Assembly: GCF_009363695.1 (NCBI RefSeq) | Contig: NZ_CP045403.1 | Coordinates: 2,398,001 to 2,462,000 of the forward strand | DNA from: Bacillus sp. THAF10 | GTDB taxonomy: Bacteria > Bacillota > Bacilli > Bacillales > Bacillaceae_I | Direction: 5' to 3' | DNA length: 64,000 nucleotides | Shown here: positions 25,829-34,580 of the stretch, in pieces | Layout of the letters: every line of letters begins with the position of its first letter | Position numbering within the stretch: position 1 is the stretch's first letter | Position numbers and translations under genes: made by a program | Notes under the pieces: model-generated | Told to the model about the DNA's origin: nothing | Seen by the model: the letters and a program-made list of their open reading frames with translations, nothing else | Databases searched by the model: none

Positions 25829-26305
25829 TTATTCAATCGTATCCAATAATTCTACTTCAAGGTTAGCCTGGTCCTGCCAAGATTTGTACATCTCAAGATG
25901 CCATTTATCTCTTAATCTATTAAAACCTTGCTCGAAAGTCCATTTATGTAGTTGTTCATAAGCCTCAAAAATACCTTTATTAGAGCCGTGGTACGTTGCA
26001 GTTGCGTATCTCTGTGGAGGAATCCTGAGTGTTACCATTCCATCTGGAATATTCTCAAACTTATCCACTGCAACAGCTACCCAGTATCCATCTTCGCTTT
26101 CTGCGTGGGTATCTACTATAAATGCACCATATTGGATTTCTTTATTGATCACGTTTTTAATTTCATTCTGACGGTTCGTTAATATCATCGATGTTTTAGG
26201 AATTTCTTTTGCGTATTGATCTTCTGCACATAACACTCTGAAGCCTACTAACTTAAGCTCTTCAAGATTTATAACGTTCTCGTCTTGTATCAATTTCACT
26301 GTCAA
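25829..26305 (-). CDS. GyrI-like / effector-binding-domain protein
   Basis: From the TTG at 26305, eight bases after a GGAGGG, the product has 158 residues; a GTG at 26326 would add seven residues but overlaps that ribosome site. The whole protein is a single effector-binding (GyrI-like, SOUL-type) domain without a DNA-binding domain: KLVGFRVLCAE opens it, a central beta-hairpin has WVAVAVDKF, and a late strand reads PPQRYATATYHGS. Stand-alone members sequester small molecules or inhibit toxins. The VOC gene follows after 20 bases. Confidence 0.8.
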   Translation of the reverse strand: MTVKLIQDENVINLEELKLVGFRVLCAEDQYAKEIPKTSMILTNRQNEIKNVINKEIQYGAFIVDTHAESEDGYWVAVAVDKFENIPDGMVTLRIPPQRYATATYHGSNKGIFEAYEQLHKWTFEQGFNRLRDKWHLEMYKSWQDQANLEVELLDTIE

Positions 26306-26428
26306 CTTGATTCCCTCCAACCTCACCTATTAGTAAAGGATTTTCTCTTAGATTAACTGAAGAACCTGACATAGATATGTACTCCTTTCAGCACCTCCAT
26401 TTATAGAGATGCATCTGGAACTGAAAAT

Positions 26429-26887
26429 CTAACAAAAGTCAAAATTATTGATAAAGAACTCTCGTGTATCTTCATGGGTGAGAGTTTTCAGCAATTCTTC
26501 TTCATTTAAAAACGTAATGTCGCTAATTTCTTCATCCATTGGTTTTAGGGTGGCGATCTCCCCAATGTATGCAAAGTGAAACATCGTGGTTTCTTGATTG
26601 GTAAAACCGATTTTTTGTTGGATATGTACGGGGAAATCAAAACAGATTTTCTCGTTGAATCTCTTGATAAGTCGAAAATTAGACGATCCTGTTTCCTCCG
26701 CTAATTCTCTTAACATTGCCTGTTCCAGACTAGAATCTGTTGGTTCGACTCCCCCTTTGACAAAATCACATTCACTCTTGATTGATTCTTTTTTAGCGCC
26801 GGCATTTATCTTCTTCTTATGGACCACTAGAAATTTGTCTCTATAAGTAACAATGGCTCCTACTGCCTTTCGAATCAAGCTGTTCAC
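26429..26887 (-). CDS. NUDIX hydrolase
   Basis: A 152-residue NUDIX enzyme. The Nudix box is GGVEPTDSSLEQ followed by LRELAEETG (about residues 45-68), fitting GX5EX7REUXEEXGU. An N-terminal strand AVGAIVTYRDKFLVVHKK is the usual pyrophosphohydrolase opening. It hydrolyses a nucleoside diphosphate linked to another moiety, but the substrate cannot be read. It is followed within ten bases by the upstream DUF4181 gene on the same strand, so they are likely one transcript. Confidence 0.88.
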   Translation of the reverse strand: MNSLIRKAVGAIVTYRDKFLVVHKKKINAGAKKESIKSECDFVKGGVEPTDSSLEQAMLRELAEETGSSNFRLIKRFNEKICFDFPVHIQQKIGFTNQETTMFHFAYIGEIATLKPMDEEISDITFLNEEELLKTLTHEDTREFFINNFDFC

Positions 26888-26896
26888 GACCTTCTA

Positions 26897-27301
26897 TTAA
26901 GAAATATTTACTATGTAAAATTGAAACACAATAGCGGTAGAAAATACGATAATTAGCATTTCTACGACTGTGATGATAGATTGCTTTGGATTTTCAGAGT
27001 ACTTCCATTCAAAAAACGCGCGTACCGAATAGTCCAGTACAATATAGATTACCAATACTAAGATGAATCTTCCTAAGGACAGATTATCGTAAATAAAATG
27101 GTAAGAAAGGAAGGGATAAATAATGATAAAAGCAATCCTCATACCCCAGTCAATTTTGCCATGAAGTTTGTTTATGTGATTATAGGAGAAGATAGGGCCT
27201 TTTTTCTCTTTCCTTATGTTTAGTGTTTTACTTAAGATGAATCTTGAAAGATAAATTATTACCATAACCGTCATTACAAACAGGCCAAACTTTAATAGCA
27301 T
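26897..27301 (-). CDS. DUF4181 family membrane protein
   Basis: A 134-residue membrane protein with four helices: residues 3-22, a loop with RKEKKGPIFSYNHINKLHG that is diagnostic of DUF4181, then helices around 54-71, 76-95 and 110-132. The gene ends ten bases before the NUDIX gene on the same strand and probably shares its mRNA. Function is unknown. The ATG at 27301 is preceded by AAGGGGG. Confidence 0.75.
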   Translation of the reverse strand: MLLKFGLFVMTVMVIIYLSRFILSKTLNIRKEKKGPIFSYNHINKLHGKIDWGMRIAFIIIYPFLSYHFIYDNLSLGRFILVLVIYIVLDYSVRAFFEWKYSENPKQSIITVVEMLIIVFSTAIVFQFYIVNIS

Positions 27302-27449
27302 CTACGGGCACCCCCTTGAAAATATCACCTCTATAGGTATACGGAACATCCTAATGAATGTTTCAATATTTTGAAAATTTTATTTTTTATTTGTTTTAGG
27401 ATAGAGTTAGCATTAGACAAACAATCACAAGTGTTGAGGTGTAGTTGAT

Positions 27450-28007
27450 ATGAAAAGTGAAAAAGAAAAAATGCTCGCTGGGGAAATGTATAGTCCGGAA
27501 GATTTGGAGTTAGTGAGAGATAGGCAGCATGCTCGAAACCTAGTAAGAACTTTTAATCAAACCGCTGATGAAGAAGGAGAAAAACGGTTGCAGCTTTTAA
27601 AGGAATTATTAGGTTCTACAGGTGACATCGTGAAAATGGAGCCTAACATCCGCTTTGATTATGGCTATAACACCCATGTTGGTGAGAATTTTTTCGCTAA
27701 CTTCGATTGTACGATTTTAGACGTTTGTGAGGTCCGGTTTGGGGACAACTGTATGCTTGCACCAGGTGTTCATATCTATACTGCCACCCACCCATTGAAT
27801 CCAAATGAGCGAAATTCAGGCAGAGAATATGCGATTCCAGTTACGATTGGCAATAATGTTTGGATTGGTGGCGGTGCCATTATTAATCCCGGTGTAACGA
27901 TTGGGGACAATGCGGTTATTGCCTCAGGTGCAGTTGTCACTAAAGATGTTCCTGAAAACGTGGTTGTTGGTGGAAATCCAGCAAGAATAATTAAAGTAAT
28001 AGAGTAA
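27450..28007 (+). CDS. Maltose/galactoside O-acetyltransferase (hexapeptide repeat)
   Basis: A 185-residue left-handed beta-helix acyltransferase of the Maa/LacA family. An N-terminal [15 protein letters not shown] is typical of Maa. The hexapeptide repeats run from about residue 65 to 180 ([45 protein letters not shown]). The catalytic His is probably in TATHP (about residue 115). It acetylates a sugar such as maltose or glucose using acetyl-CoA as a trimer. It is monocistronic with a strong terminator. Confidence 0.93.
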   Translation: MKSEKEKMLAGEMYSPEDLELVRDRQHARNLVRTFNQTADEEGEKRLQLLKELLGSTGDIVKMEPNIRFDYGYNTHVGENFFANFDCTILDVCEVRFGDNCMLAPGVHIYTATHPLNPNERNSGREYAIPVTIGNNVWIGGGAIINPGVTIGDNAVIASGAVVTKDVPENVVVGGNPARIIKVIE

Positions 28008-28050
28008 AAAATCCTGTATGAACTACGCTATGGTTGTTGTTATATTGGTT

Positions 28051-28100
28051 TAAACAAACACTCGCCTATCCTCTTTGGAAAGCGAGTGTTTGTTTAAAAA
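28051..28100. terminator. Bidirectional intrinsic terminator
   Basis: TAAACAAACACTCGC pairs with GCGAGTGTTTGTTTA around a 16-base loop, followed by A/T runs. It separates the convergent acetyltransferase and DUF4275 genes. Confidence 0.9.
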
Positions 28101-28102
28101 AA

Positions 28103-28522
28103 TTAATCCCTCCGAATAAAATATGGGCCACATTCTTTTTCATGCGTCATAATAAATGTCCATTTATTATTCCAATCCATTACATACATATCACTAAAGT
28201 GCATGTGGCTTTCGATAAATGGTAGTTCCTCGATTGAAAGAGTATCAGCATTTTCAAGAAGGTACGCATCGTCAATGAATTGATAAAAAATTGTGCATTT
28301 ATGCTTGGGTTGATTTAGAAATGCTTTTACTGCTTCTTCTTTCTCAAGGCATTTTACCTTTTTCCAACTACATAAGTGCCACAGAAAATTATCCATCCAA
28401 ATCGCTTTTTGCTCTTCAATTGAAAGATGGCTTGCAAAACATTCACGCCATCTAGCACGTAAATAATTTCCCCATTTAGGTATTTCAATTTTCTTTATTT
28501 GTCTGTTTCTCATAATTTTCAT
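28103..28522 (-). CDS. DUF4275 family protein
   Basis: A 139-residue soluble protein. The pattern WGNYLRARWRECFAS, an internal LWHLCSW and the late strand HMHFSDMYVMDWNNKWTF match the DUF4275 family seen in bacilli, with a final THEKECGPYFIRR. No catalytic motif is known. The gene overlaps nothing and starts 16 bases after the DUF4085-like gene ends, so both are probably cotranscribed. Confidence 0.7.
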   Translation of the reverse strand: MKIMRNRQIKKIEIPKWGNYLRARWRECFASHLSIEEQKAIWMDNFLWHLCSWKKVKCLEKEEAVKAFLNQPKHKCTIFYQFIDDAYLLENADTLSIEELPFIESHMHFSDMYVMDWNNKWTFIMTHEKECGPYFIRRD

Positions 28523-28537
28523 TTCACTTCTTACCCT

Positions 28538-29662
28538 TTAGCAATTGAGATCATCTTGATATTTTTCAATTACCGCTTCAATTAATATTCCTTCTTTATA
28601 AAAATGGTTAACATACACGTATAACAGCATCTCATTTTGTTCTGTTTTTACTATTTTAGATAAAACTCTGTTAATAATGTCAGCATGTTCTATCGGATTT
28701 TCATACATGGTATTCCATGCCCTAACCTGCAACTCTAACTCGCTACTAAGAGCTGTCGCCTCCAAATCTTCCTTAGCAATTGGTTCTGCTAAATAGGCAT
28801 AAGGGTCTTCATATACATTTGTGTAGATAAAATGAAAAGGATTGCTCTCTCTATTAAGTTGTTTAATATCATTTAATTGGATTGGCAATTTCACATCAGG
28901 CGTTATCAGCCAATAGTCAAAGTCTGGATTTAATGTTTTCAGATATTCTTCAAGAGTTGTCTCTTCTAACTTGTTTTCATCTTTTAACTTTTGGTAGGTG
29001 GCAGGACGATAAAAATACTCCGCTTTTATATTCTTTGCTACAATGGTCCATTCTGCTTTCGGACATTCAAATAATACACGAAATGCAAAACCCTCTCTTA
29101 CCTTTTGCAACTCATAATAAATAAACCATTGATCGACTTGCAGTGGCTCATCAAACTCTTCCTTTATGATATCCTCAAAAGTAAACTGAATGAGTGCTTT
29201 TGAGGAGAAACCACCATCTGTATTGATATCAATTTGAAGCGAATTATCCTTTCGCTTCAAGCATTGAATCGTTGCATCGTGCAGGCTTTCTTCAAAAACT
29301 TCTTGCACAGAAGTTTCTAGATTGGTAAGTGCGTGTTGGGTTTGCTCTGCAGCAGCATCTAATACCCGCTCAAATTTTTTTGTTTCTTCTCCTACCCAAT
29401 GCAAATAATTTTCTCTGACTTGCTTTGGCAGTGTTGGTTGATTTAAAGTACCATCTTCTACATATGATATAAACTGCGACGGGAGATTTTGCAACAATTC
29501 CTCCCTTGCTTCTTCTAGTTCTTCTTTTAAGTCAGCTAATAGGTCTTCCCCTTCTTCTTTTGCATCCTCCAAGGCGCGTTCCCATTCTTCGGCAGACTCT
29601 CGAATTGGGAGTAGAGTGCATTTTTCAAATCTTTCTTTTGCTTCTTTTGTTATATTCCACAT
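28538..29662 (-). CDS. DUF4085-like soluble protein
   Basis: A 374-residue intracellular protein without signal or membrane segment. It opens MWNITKEAKERFEKC and soon has a highly charged coiled-coil stretch (about residues 26-60, EELEEAREELL). The middle has mixed alpha/beta (LQIDINTDGGFSSKALIQFTF) and a C-terminal helical part. The opening and length fit DUF4085, remembered and not searched. Function is unknown. It lies just upstream of the DUF4275 gene on the same strand. Confidence 0.6.
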   Translation of the reverse strand: MWNITKEAKERFEKCTLLPIRESAEEWERALEDAKEEGEDLLADLKEELEEAREELLQNLPSQFISYVEDGTLNQPTLPKQVRENYLHWVGEETKKFERVLDAAAEQTQHALTNLETSVQEVFEESLHDATIQCLKRKDNSLQIDINTDGGFSSKALIQFTFEDIIKEEFDEPLQVDQWFIYYELQKVREGFAFRVLFECPKAEWTIVAKNIKAEYFYRPATYQKLKDENKLEETTLEEYLKTLNPDFDYWLITPDVKLPIQLNDIKQLNRESNPFHFIYTNVYEDPYAYLAEPIAKEDLEATALSSELELQVRAWNTMYENPIEHADIINRVLSKIVKTEQNEMLLYVYVNHFYKEGILIEAVIEKYQDDLNC

Positions 29663-29694
29663 AAGATCACCTGCATGTTAAATTTCATTCAATT

Positions 29695-30156
29695 TTATAA
29701 ATGCTTTATAAAGTGCACTAGCCCATTTTCATATCCTTTAATGGCATAGCCAAATCTTTCATAGAGACGGATTGGCCCTACCCATTCCGCATTTGTTTCA
29801 ATCAATAGCATGTTCATCTCAAAACGCTTTGCTTCTAATTCAAGGGCTGTCAGCATTTTTGATGCATATCCAGCGCGTCGAACATGACGAGCAACTGACA
29901 TTCTTACAATACGGCCACAGTTATGACCTTCTTTTAGCAAGCCACCTGTACTAACAACACTGCCATTAACCATACCTACTAAAAACACATGCTTCGGCTT
30001 AGAGTATGTATCCATCAACCTGTACACATCAGGATTTAACGAATGATCAATCTCGTTAAAGTAGTCTAGAAACCCATTTAGAATCAAAGCTTTCGCTTGT
30101 TCTTCATAAATGATGGATAATTTTTCAATCGTAAACTCATTCACTAGGAGACTCAT
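29695..30156 (-). CDS. GNAT-family N-acetyltransferase
   Basis: A 153-residue GNAT protein. The acetyl-CoA loop is RMSVARHVRRAGYASKML (R-x-x-G-x-A), preceded by the strand GRIVRM and followed by the helix with LEAKRF and the strand LLIETNAEW. A late LYERFGYAIKGYENG is the usual YxxxGF-type ending. Acceptor unknown. It ends 33 bases from the DUF4085 gene and begins four bases after the methyltransferase gene, so it belongs to a minus-strand gene run. Confidence 0.88.
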   Translation of the reverse strand: MSLLVNEFTIEKLSIIYEEQAKALILNGFLDYFNEIDHSLNPDVYRLMDTYSKPKHVFLVGMVNGSVVSTGGLLKEGHNCGRIVRMSVARHVRRAGYASKMLTALELEAKRFEMNMLLIETNAEWVGPIRLYERFGYAIKGYENGLVHFIKHL

Positions 30157-30159
30157 TTT

Positions 30160-30867
30160 TCACCTCTTCTTGAACAATGCTGTCAACAATCCATCTAACG
30201 CAAAAATATCCTTGTTTTCGGTTAGTCTCATTTTCCTGATTTCGAGCTCTTGAAACTGATGGAAAATTGTTCTTAATTTTTCCTCAGTAAAGCCCAATCC
30301 ACCATGAAGGCTTCGCTGCCTATATACCTCTAAATCTGTTAAATCTGCTCCTCCATATTTCCCGCCCACTGCAAAGCAATTTAGTGCAAAGTATCCGTTT
30401 GGCTTTAATGCTCGCTTTATTAGGTTAATGTAATTTCCCCTTCTATGTGGCGCGATATGATGAAAGCAGCCTGAATCGTACACAACATCATAGCTTCCTT
30501 CAGCAATTGATAGCTTGAACAGATTTTCCATAATAAAATTTACGTTCACATTGTTTTCATCTGCCCGTTCCATTGCCCATTTTAACGCTTCAGCGGATGC
30601 ATCTACCGCATCAACCTCACAGCCTTTTTCAGCAAAGTAGATGGCATTTCTTCCTGGACCACAGCCTAACTCCAGAACTTTTTGTCTTTCTAGAAAATAA
30701 CCCTGTTCAAAATATGCCACTACATTTTCATCAGGATGATTGGCAAAAAAGGGAACCTTCTTCTCCCTATCTATATAAAAACTATCCCAGTCAAAACTAG
30801 TGTTCTCCTTTAAAAGTTCATCTAGCAATTCTAACAGGTCTTCATTAGTCGAAATTGTCTTCATCAT
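30160..30867 (-). CDS. Class I SAM-dependent methyltransferase
   Basis: A 235-residue Rossmann-fold methyltransferase. Motif I is VLELGCGPGRNAIYFAEKG (about 61-79), motif II DAVDASAEAL, and motif III region VVYDSGCFHHI followed by PHRRGNYI. The N-terminal part (FDWDSFYIDREKKVPFF) matches the tellurite-type or small-molecule methyltransferases of bacilli. The methyl acceptor is unknown. Adjacent ATGs at 30867 and 30864. It is in a head-to-tail run of GNAT genes. Confidence 0.9.
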   Translation of the reverse strand: MMKTISTNEDLLELLDELLKENTSFDWDSFYIDREKKVPFFANHPDENVVAYFEQGYFLERQKVLELGCGPGRNAIYFAEKGCEVDAVDASAEALKWAMERADENNVNVNFIMENLFKLSIAEGSYDVVYDSGCFHHIAPHRRGNYINLIKRALKPNGYFALNCFAVGGKYGGADLTDLEVYRQRSLHGGLGFTEEKLRTIFHQFQELEIRKMRLTENKDIFALDGLLTALFKKR

Positions 30868-30889
30868 AATCCCCTTTGTTCACATGTGT

Positions 30890-31351
30890 TTAGGACGGAT
30901 AATATTCCATCGGCTCAGAACAACGAATATAGCCGTTTTTCACATAGTAATTTATAGATTCCTCACTTGGCCAGACAATAACAAACTCATAGTTGTTCTC
31001 TTTAACCCATTGATGGATCCGTTCAAGCAACTGACTTCCTAAACCTTTGTTTCTATAGTCCGGAATGGTGTATACGTTCGTCATATAAGCAAACGGGTAT
31101 GTTATCCTGCCTGGTCGAGGTACTTTTTGAATGAGCTCGATATAAATGTGTGAAACAATCTTCTCATCAGCCTCCACCACCCAGATAAACCATTGCTTCC
31201 CAATGATTGCTTTCTCTAAAAAAGCTTGGCATTCCTTTTCAAAATCTGCAAAACTCGCACTTCTTTTGCTTTCATCATGTTCAATCGTAAAGTCCCATCT
31301 CATTTTGATTAGCTGTGAGATGTCCTTAGTTTTTGCTAGTCTTATTTGCAT
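30890..31351 (-). CDS. GNAT-family N-acetyltransferase
   Basis: A 153-residue GNAT protein. The opening MQIRLAKTKDISQLIKMRW is typical. The core strand MTNVYTIPDYRNKGLGSQLLERI carries the RxxGxG acetyl-CoA loop, followed by VWPSEESINYYVKNGYIR. Between them lies a short HIYIEL strand. The acceptor is unknown. It starts four bases after the putative cysteine-peptidase-like gene stops and is in the same orientation as the methyltransferase gene, which suggests coordinated expression. Confidence 0.88.
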   Translation of the reverse strand: MQIRLAKTKDISQLIKMRWDFTIEHDESKRSASFADFEKECQAFLEKAIIGKQWFIWVVEADEKIVSHIYIELIQKVPRPGRITYPFAYMTNVYTIPDYRNKGLGSQLLERIHQWVKENNYEFVIVWPSEESINYYVKNGYIRCSEPMEYYPS

Positions 31352-31354
31352 ATA

Positions 31355-32242
31355 TTAAGTACCCATCTTTCTATAAATACTTCTATTAAAATCTTTCCAT
31401 TCTTCATTAACTTCTCTAGACGACACTATCTTCCATGGATTAAAGAATGTTTGCCCATCTTTATTAAAGTACATCTGGTCTCCTATATGGTAGGAGGCAT
31501 GCTGAATATTTTCGCTACTATCCTTCCAAACCACAACATCTCCTACATATACTTCTTCAACGTCATTTTGCATCACATAGTTAGCATTTTTTAAGCCTTC
31601 TAAAAACGTTTGCGGATGCACCCATTCATGAATCAACCATTCTTGAGCTGAGATCGCAAACAGTGTCGCAGATAAGCAATTACTACCTGACTCTAAAGGG
31701 AATGTATTTGCATACTTTCGGAGATGTGCTGGTGCTCCTGCTGGAAGCTCGTAACATTCCCAGCTATCCTTTTCGGCTGCAAGCTTTTCTACTATGTTAA
31801 TTTTCATGGAATATGAAAGTTCTTCCCACATTTGTCTTTGAAGGACTATGAATGGTTTTTTATTTCTTTCTAAAATATTTTCTTTTGGTATGTATTCCTT
31901 ATTTATAATGAGGGATAGGGGGAGGATTAATCCTCTATTAACTTCTAACTGGCTACAATTTAGACTGTTTTTTATTGGCTTTGGCAGTGATGGATACCAG
32001 CTTGGATGGGCAACGACCACTTGTTGCACCTCTTTTGCAATTCTCCAGTATTCATAACTATTGACAAGCTGAATTTGTTTGTAGGAAGCGTGTGCAAAAA
32101 ATTCTTCTTTAGGCACAATTAACACCGTTTCTAAGTGCTTTTTCAGAATAATTAAATCCTCATCCTTCAAGAAAAACAAATCCTTTTCAGGTACATATGT
32201 ATGCATCCACTTTTCTAAATGGATGATTGTTGGTTCTATCAT
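31355..32242 (-). CDS. Uncharacterised protein with possible NlpC/P60-like Cys-His site
   Basis: A 295-residue soluble protein of no family I can name. Its C-terminal half (about 185-280) resembles a papain-like NlpC/P60 fold: SNCLSATLFAIS places a Cys at the start of a helix, GDVVVWKDS is the usual strand, and QHASYHIGDQ offers the His, followed by YFNKDGQTFFNPWK. The N-terminal half is helical. No signal peptide is present, so a wall hydrolase role is unlikely. It lies three bases from the cupin gene upstream and three from the GNAT gene downstream, an operon arrangement. Confidence 0.6.
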   Translation of the reverse strand: MIEPTIIHLEKWMHTYVPEKDLFFLKDEDLIILKKHLETVLIVPKEEFFAHASYKQIQLVNSYEYWRIAKEVQQVVVAHPSWYPSLPKPIKNSLNCSQLEVNRGLILPLSLIINKEYIPKENILERNKKPFIVLQRQMWEELSYSMKINIVEKLAAEKDSWECYELPAGAPAHLRKYANTFPLESGSNCLSATLFAISAQEWLIHEWVHPQTFLEGLKNANYVMQNDVEEVYVGDVVVWKDSSENIQHASYHIGDQMYFNKDGQTFFNPWKIVSSREVNEEWKDFNRSIYRKMGT

Positions 32243-32245
32243 TTT

Positions 32246-32614
32246 TTATTCATTTAAGTTATCCCGAAGTGACAATAATGATGAGATATTAAGCTCCTCG
32301 CTTTCTATTACAATTGCAGTAAGTCCTTGTTCGGTTTTGGTTTCGTGCCATTCATCCTTTGCCCATAATACTGCGTTTCCTTGTGTCACCCTTCGGTATT
32401 TATCCTCTTCTCCTCTTACCCAGCCTTCCCCTTGAACAACAATGAGTAATTGTGGAACAGTTGCTTGATGATAGCCAACTATTCCATTTTGGCCTAGATG
32501 CATACACCCAATTTGTGTTTTCTTCATGGTATTCGCAAGATGTGACATTACAAAGTCAGAGTTGAATTTCGTTATATTTTTTACTGATTCTTTATTAAAA
32601 TTGTATATTTGCAA
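32246..32614 (-). CDS. Cupin-domain protein
   Basis: A 122-residue single-cupin protein. Motif-like segments GYHQATVPQLLIVVQGEGWVR and AVLWAKDEWHETKTEQG match the two half-motifs; the second contributes a Glu/His pair, but the first lacks the full HxH, so the metal site may be incomplete. The product is cytoplasmic. It is in the run of small genes from 36.3 to 28 kb on the minus strand, separated by only a few bases from its neighbours. Function unknown, perhaps a sugar or small-molecule binding protein. Confidence 0.8.
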   Translation of the reverse strand: MQIYNFNKESVKNITKFNSDFVMSHLANTMKKTQIGCMHLGQNGIVGYHQATVPQLLIVVQGEGWVRGEEDKYRRVTQGNAVLWAKDEWHETKTEQGLTAIVIESEELNISSLLSLRDNLNE

Positions 32615-32632
32615 GTCGTTTCCCTTACCTTC

Positions 32633-33037
32633 CTATTTTTTTAAACTATCCAATAGCAAGTATCCAAATACAACTCCAGCCATGGTTATCAATGTGGTAT
32701 TACTTGTGAACATAATTTCTGATGCCAGCCACATATTTATTTCAAACGTTATATACACGAGAGGAATGACTGCAATGTAAAGCGCTGGAATTCCAATGGC
32801 GGTAAGCTTTATCCAATCAAATGTCCATTGCTTATTTTCTTTGATCTCCATGATTAGCTTTGGTAAGCGAAGCAGCATCCCCATAAGAATTGGAAAAATA
32901 GTAGATAGAATGACTAATGGCGTCATATTGTAGGTTCTTTTTGCTTCCTCACTTACTGTACCTAGGTATTCATATCCTAGAAAAAAGATGAACCCTATCA
33001 CTATAGTAGATAAGAAATAAAATAGAAATCGCTTCAT
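32633..33037 (-). CDS. Four-helix membrane protein, unknown
   Basis: A 134-residue protein with four predicted helices (about 5-25, 37-58, 75-95, 105-128) and a short cytoplasmic loop rich in Lys and Trp (KENKQWTFDWIK). I recognise no family. The gene lies three bases after the NUDIX gene ends and about 20 bases before the cupin gene, in the same direction. Coding is supported by spacing, topology and the Shine-Dalgarno GAGGGAGATG. Confidence 0.6.
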   Translation of the reverse strand: MKRFLFYFLSTIVIGFIFFLGYEYLGTVSEEAKRTYNMTPLVILSTIFPILMGMLLRLPKLIMEIKENKQWTFDWIKLTAIGIPALYIAVIPLVYITFEINMWLASEIMFTSNTTLITMAGVVFGYLLLDSLKK

Positions 33038-33040
33038 TTT

Positions 33041-33499
33041 TCATCTCCCTCTCTCTAGTTTTCTGAAATATGTATCTAGATATCGACGGTTCGCTTCATT
33101 CATCTCCGCTGGTAATTCGTTCAAATGAAAGTATCTCATGTCCTTTGATTCACTATAGTCGATTTCTAACGAACCTGTTGCTTGATAAGCTAAATAAACG
33201 GCGGTGACGGAATAAAACTCATCCCCGTTATTAAGTTTCATATAATAATCCGGTCCAGAGCATATGTCTAATAGCTCCAATTTCTCTATTTCCAATCCAG
33301 TTTCTTCTTTTATTTCTCTTCTTGCTGTTTCTTCTAAACTCTCACCGACTTCCAATAATCCGCCGGGTAATGTCCAACTCCCATTTCCTCTTTGCTGTAA
33401 TAGCACTTGATTCTTACTGTTTAAAATTAATACAACTGCTCCCGATAAAAGCAGTGGTCTTGTACCGACCATTTTTCTTAATTCCATCACATAACTCAC
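33041..33499 (-). CDS. NUDIX hydrolase
   Basis: A 152-residue NUDIX protein. The Nudix box GGLLEVGESLEETARREIKE continues with ETG (about 47-69), a complete GX5EX7REUXEEXGU. Residues 18-45 hold the usual LLSGAVVLILNSKNQVLLQQ strand pair, so the domain resembles ADP-ribose or nucleotide pyrophosphatases of the MutT/YjhB kind. It begins at a GTG (33499), nine bases after AAGGGG. It ends five bases before the broken S51 gene starts its downstream part. Confidence 0.88.
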   Translation of the reverse strand: MSYVMELRKMVGTRPLLLSGAVVLILNSKNQVLLQQRGNGSWTLPGGLLEVGESLEETARREIKEETGLEIEKLELLDICSGPDYYMKLNNGDEFYSVTAVYLAYQATGSLEIDYSESKDMRYFHLNELPAEMNEANRRYLDTYFRKLERGR

Positions 33500-33503
33500 T
33501 TTT

Positions 33504-34153
33504 TCATCCCCTTGGAGAACTATTTACAACCCGAATATCACCTATGAATGTTACTTTTCCATCCTCCACTATCAGTCCATCCCCATCGTTACCAGCATAA
33601 ATCTTTGTGTTGGTTGTTTTTGAAAATGTCTTCACTGCCTCTTTAAACTGATCATCCCAACGATTATAGTGAGGAAGAAACTCGAAGTCTACGAGACCAA
33701 GCGTATTGAGTTCCACTTTCACCGAACCTTCTGAAAATAGTTGAAATAAATGCGCTGATTTTCCAAGCTGGACAGCACCACCACTTACTCCAACAATGGT
33801 TCCGCCTTGCTCGAAATATTTTTTTAGCACTGGCTCCATTTGCCGCGCCCTTAATGCCTGTCTAAATGCAATGGGATTTCCAGCAGAAAGGTGAATAATA
33901 TCACAGCTCAACAACTCTTCTATTTTTTCACTATGAAATTCCTGATACAGGTCAAAGAAAATTATGTCTTTAACCCCATATTTCCGATAATATTGGACTT
34001 TCGTTTGAAAATAACTTTTGTCTTTATCCTCTGTTGACGGGATGTAGCCGATTTTCAATGTTTCTGTGGTCACACTAGAAAACAAAATTTCATCTAGCCT
34101 TTATTCCCTGGAGACTCCATTATTTGATCTGAATAAAAAAATAATCTTCCCAC
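33504..34153 (-). pseudogene. Peptidase S51 (peptidase E-like) gene with an N-terminal frameshift
   Basis: The long frame from 34085 encodes 193 residues of a class I glutamine-amidotransferase-like S51 peptidase (FDLYQEF, HLSAGN, GVSGGAVQLGKS with the catalytic Ser), but it lacks the first strand. That strand lies upstream in another frame: GTG at 34153 with AGGGGGATT upstream gives RLFFYSDQIMESPGNKG, then stop. The overlapping frame continues RLDEILFSSV. Family members read GNK-x-LDE without a break, so one A is missing in the AATAAAGG run near 34099. The result is either a true pseudogene or a sequencing error. Confidence 0.75.
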
Positions 34154-34169
34154 TTGAAATCCCCCTGTG

Positions 34170-34475
34170 TTATTCATCTAATACTTTTTTTCGATATTTT
34201 AATAATCTGAATATGATATAGCCCAGCATCCCCAAAATCAAAACTAAACGAATGGTGTGGTGAAGGTATGGGCTTACGAGAATAAATGTAATAAAGAAAA
34301 TGCCTATAACCGACAATAGTTTTGTGTAGCCAATGGCCGTTTCAGAAAACTCCGGTTCTTCACGATACATCCATCTCTGTCCCCATGACATGCTATCTTC
34401 TGGACAAAAATAGGTCCATATTAGAATCCCATATACTGGAATCATTAGTATGAAGTACAGAATTGTTTCCGCCAT
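34170..34475 (-). CDS. Small membrane protein (possibly DUF6199-like)
   Basis: A 101-residue protein with three helices (about 4-22, 52-68, 73-90) and a cytoplasmic loop WGQRWMYREEPEFSETAI that is reminiscent of DUF6199 proteins of bacilli. The final part RLLKYRKKVLDE is basic. Function unknown. A Shine-Dalgarno AAGGAGG precedes the ATG at 34475. It is on the minus strand, 17 bases from the start of the S51 relic, and may be its transcription partner. Confidence 0.6.
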   Translation of the reverse strand: MAETILYFILMIPVYGILIWTYFCPEDSMSWGQRWMYREEPEFSETAIGYTKLLSVIGIFFITFILVSPYLHHTIRLVLILGMLGYIIFRLLKYRKKVLDE

Positions 34476-34580
34476 TGGACTACCTCCTTGCTACAAGCCA
34501 AAATAATGAATTGGGTTATTTTATTTACGGTTTTACTTTACAAAAGTTTCAAGTTCTCAAAAGGAAAAAGCTCCTGCTCT

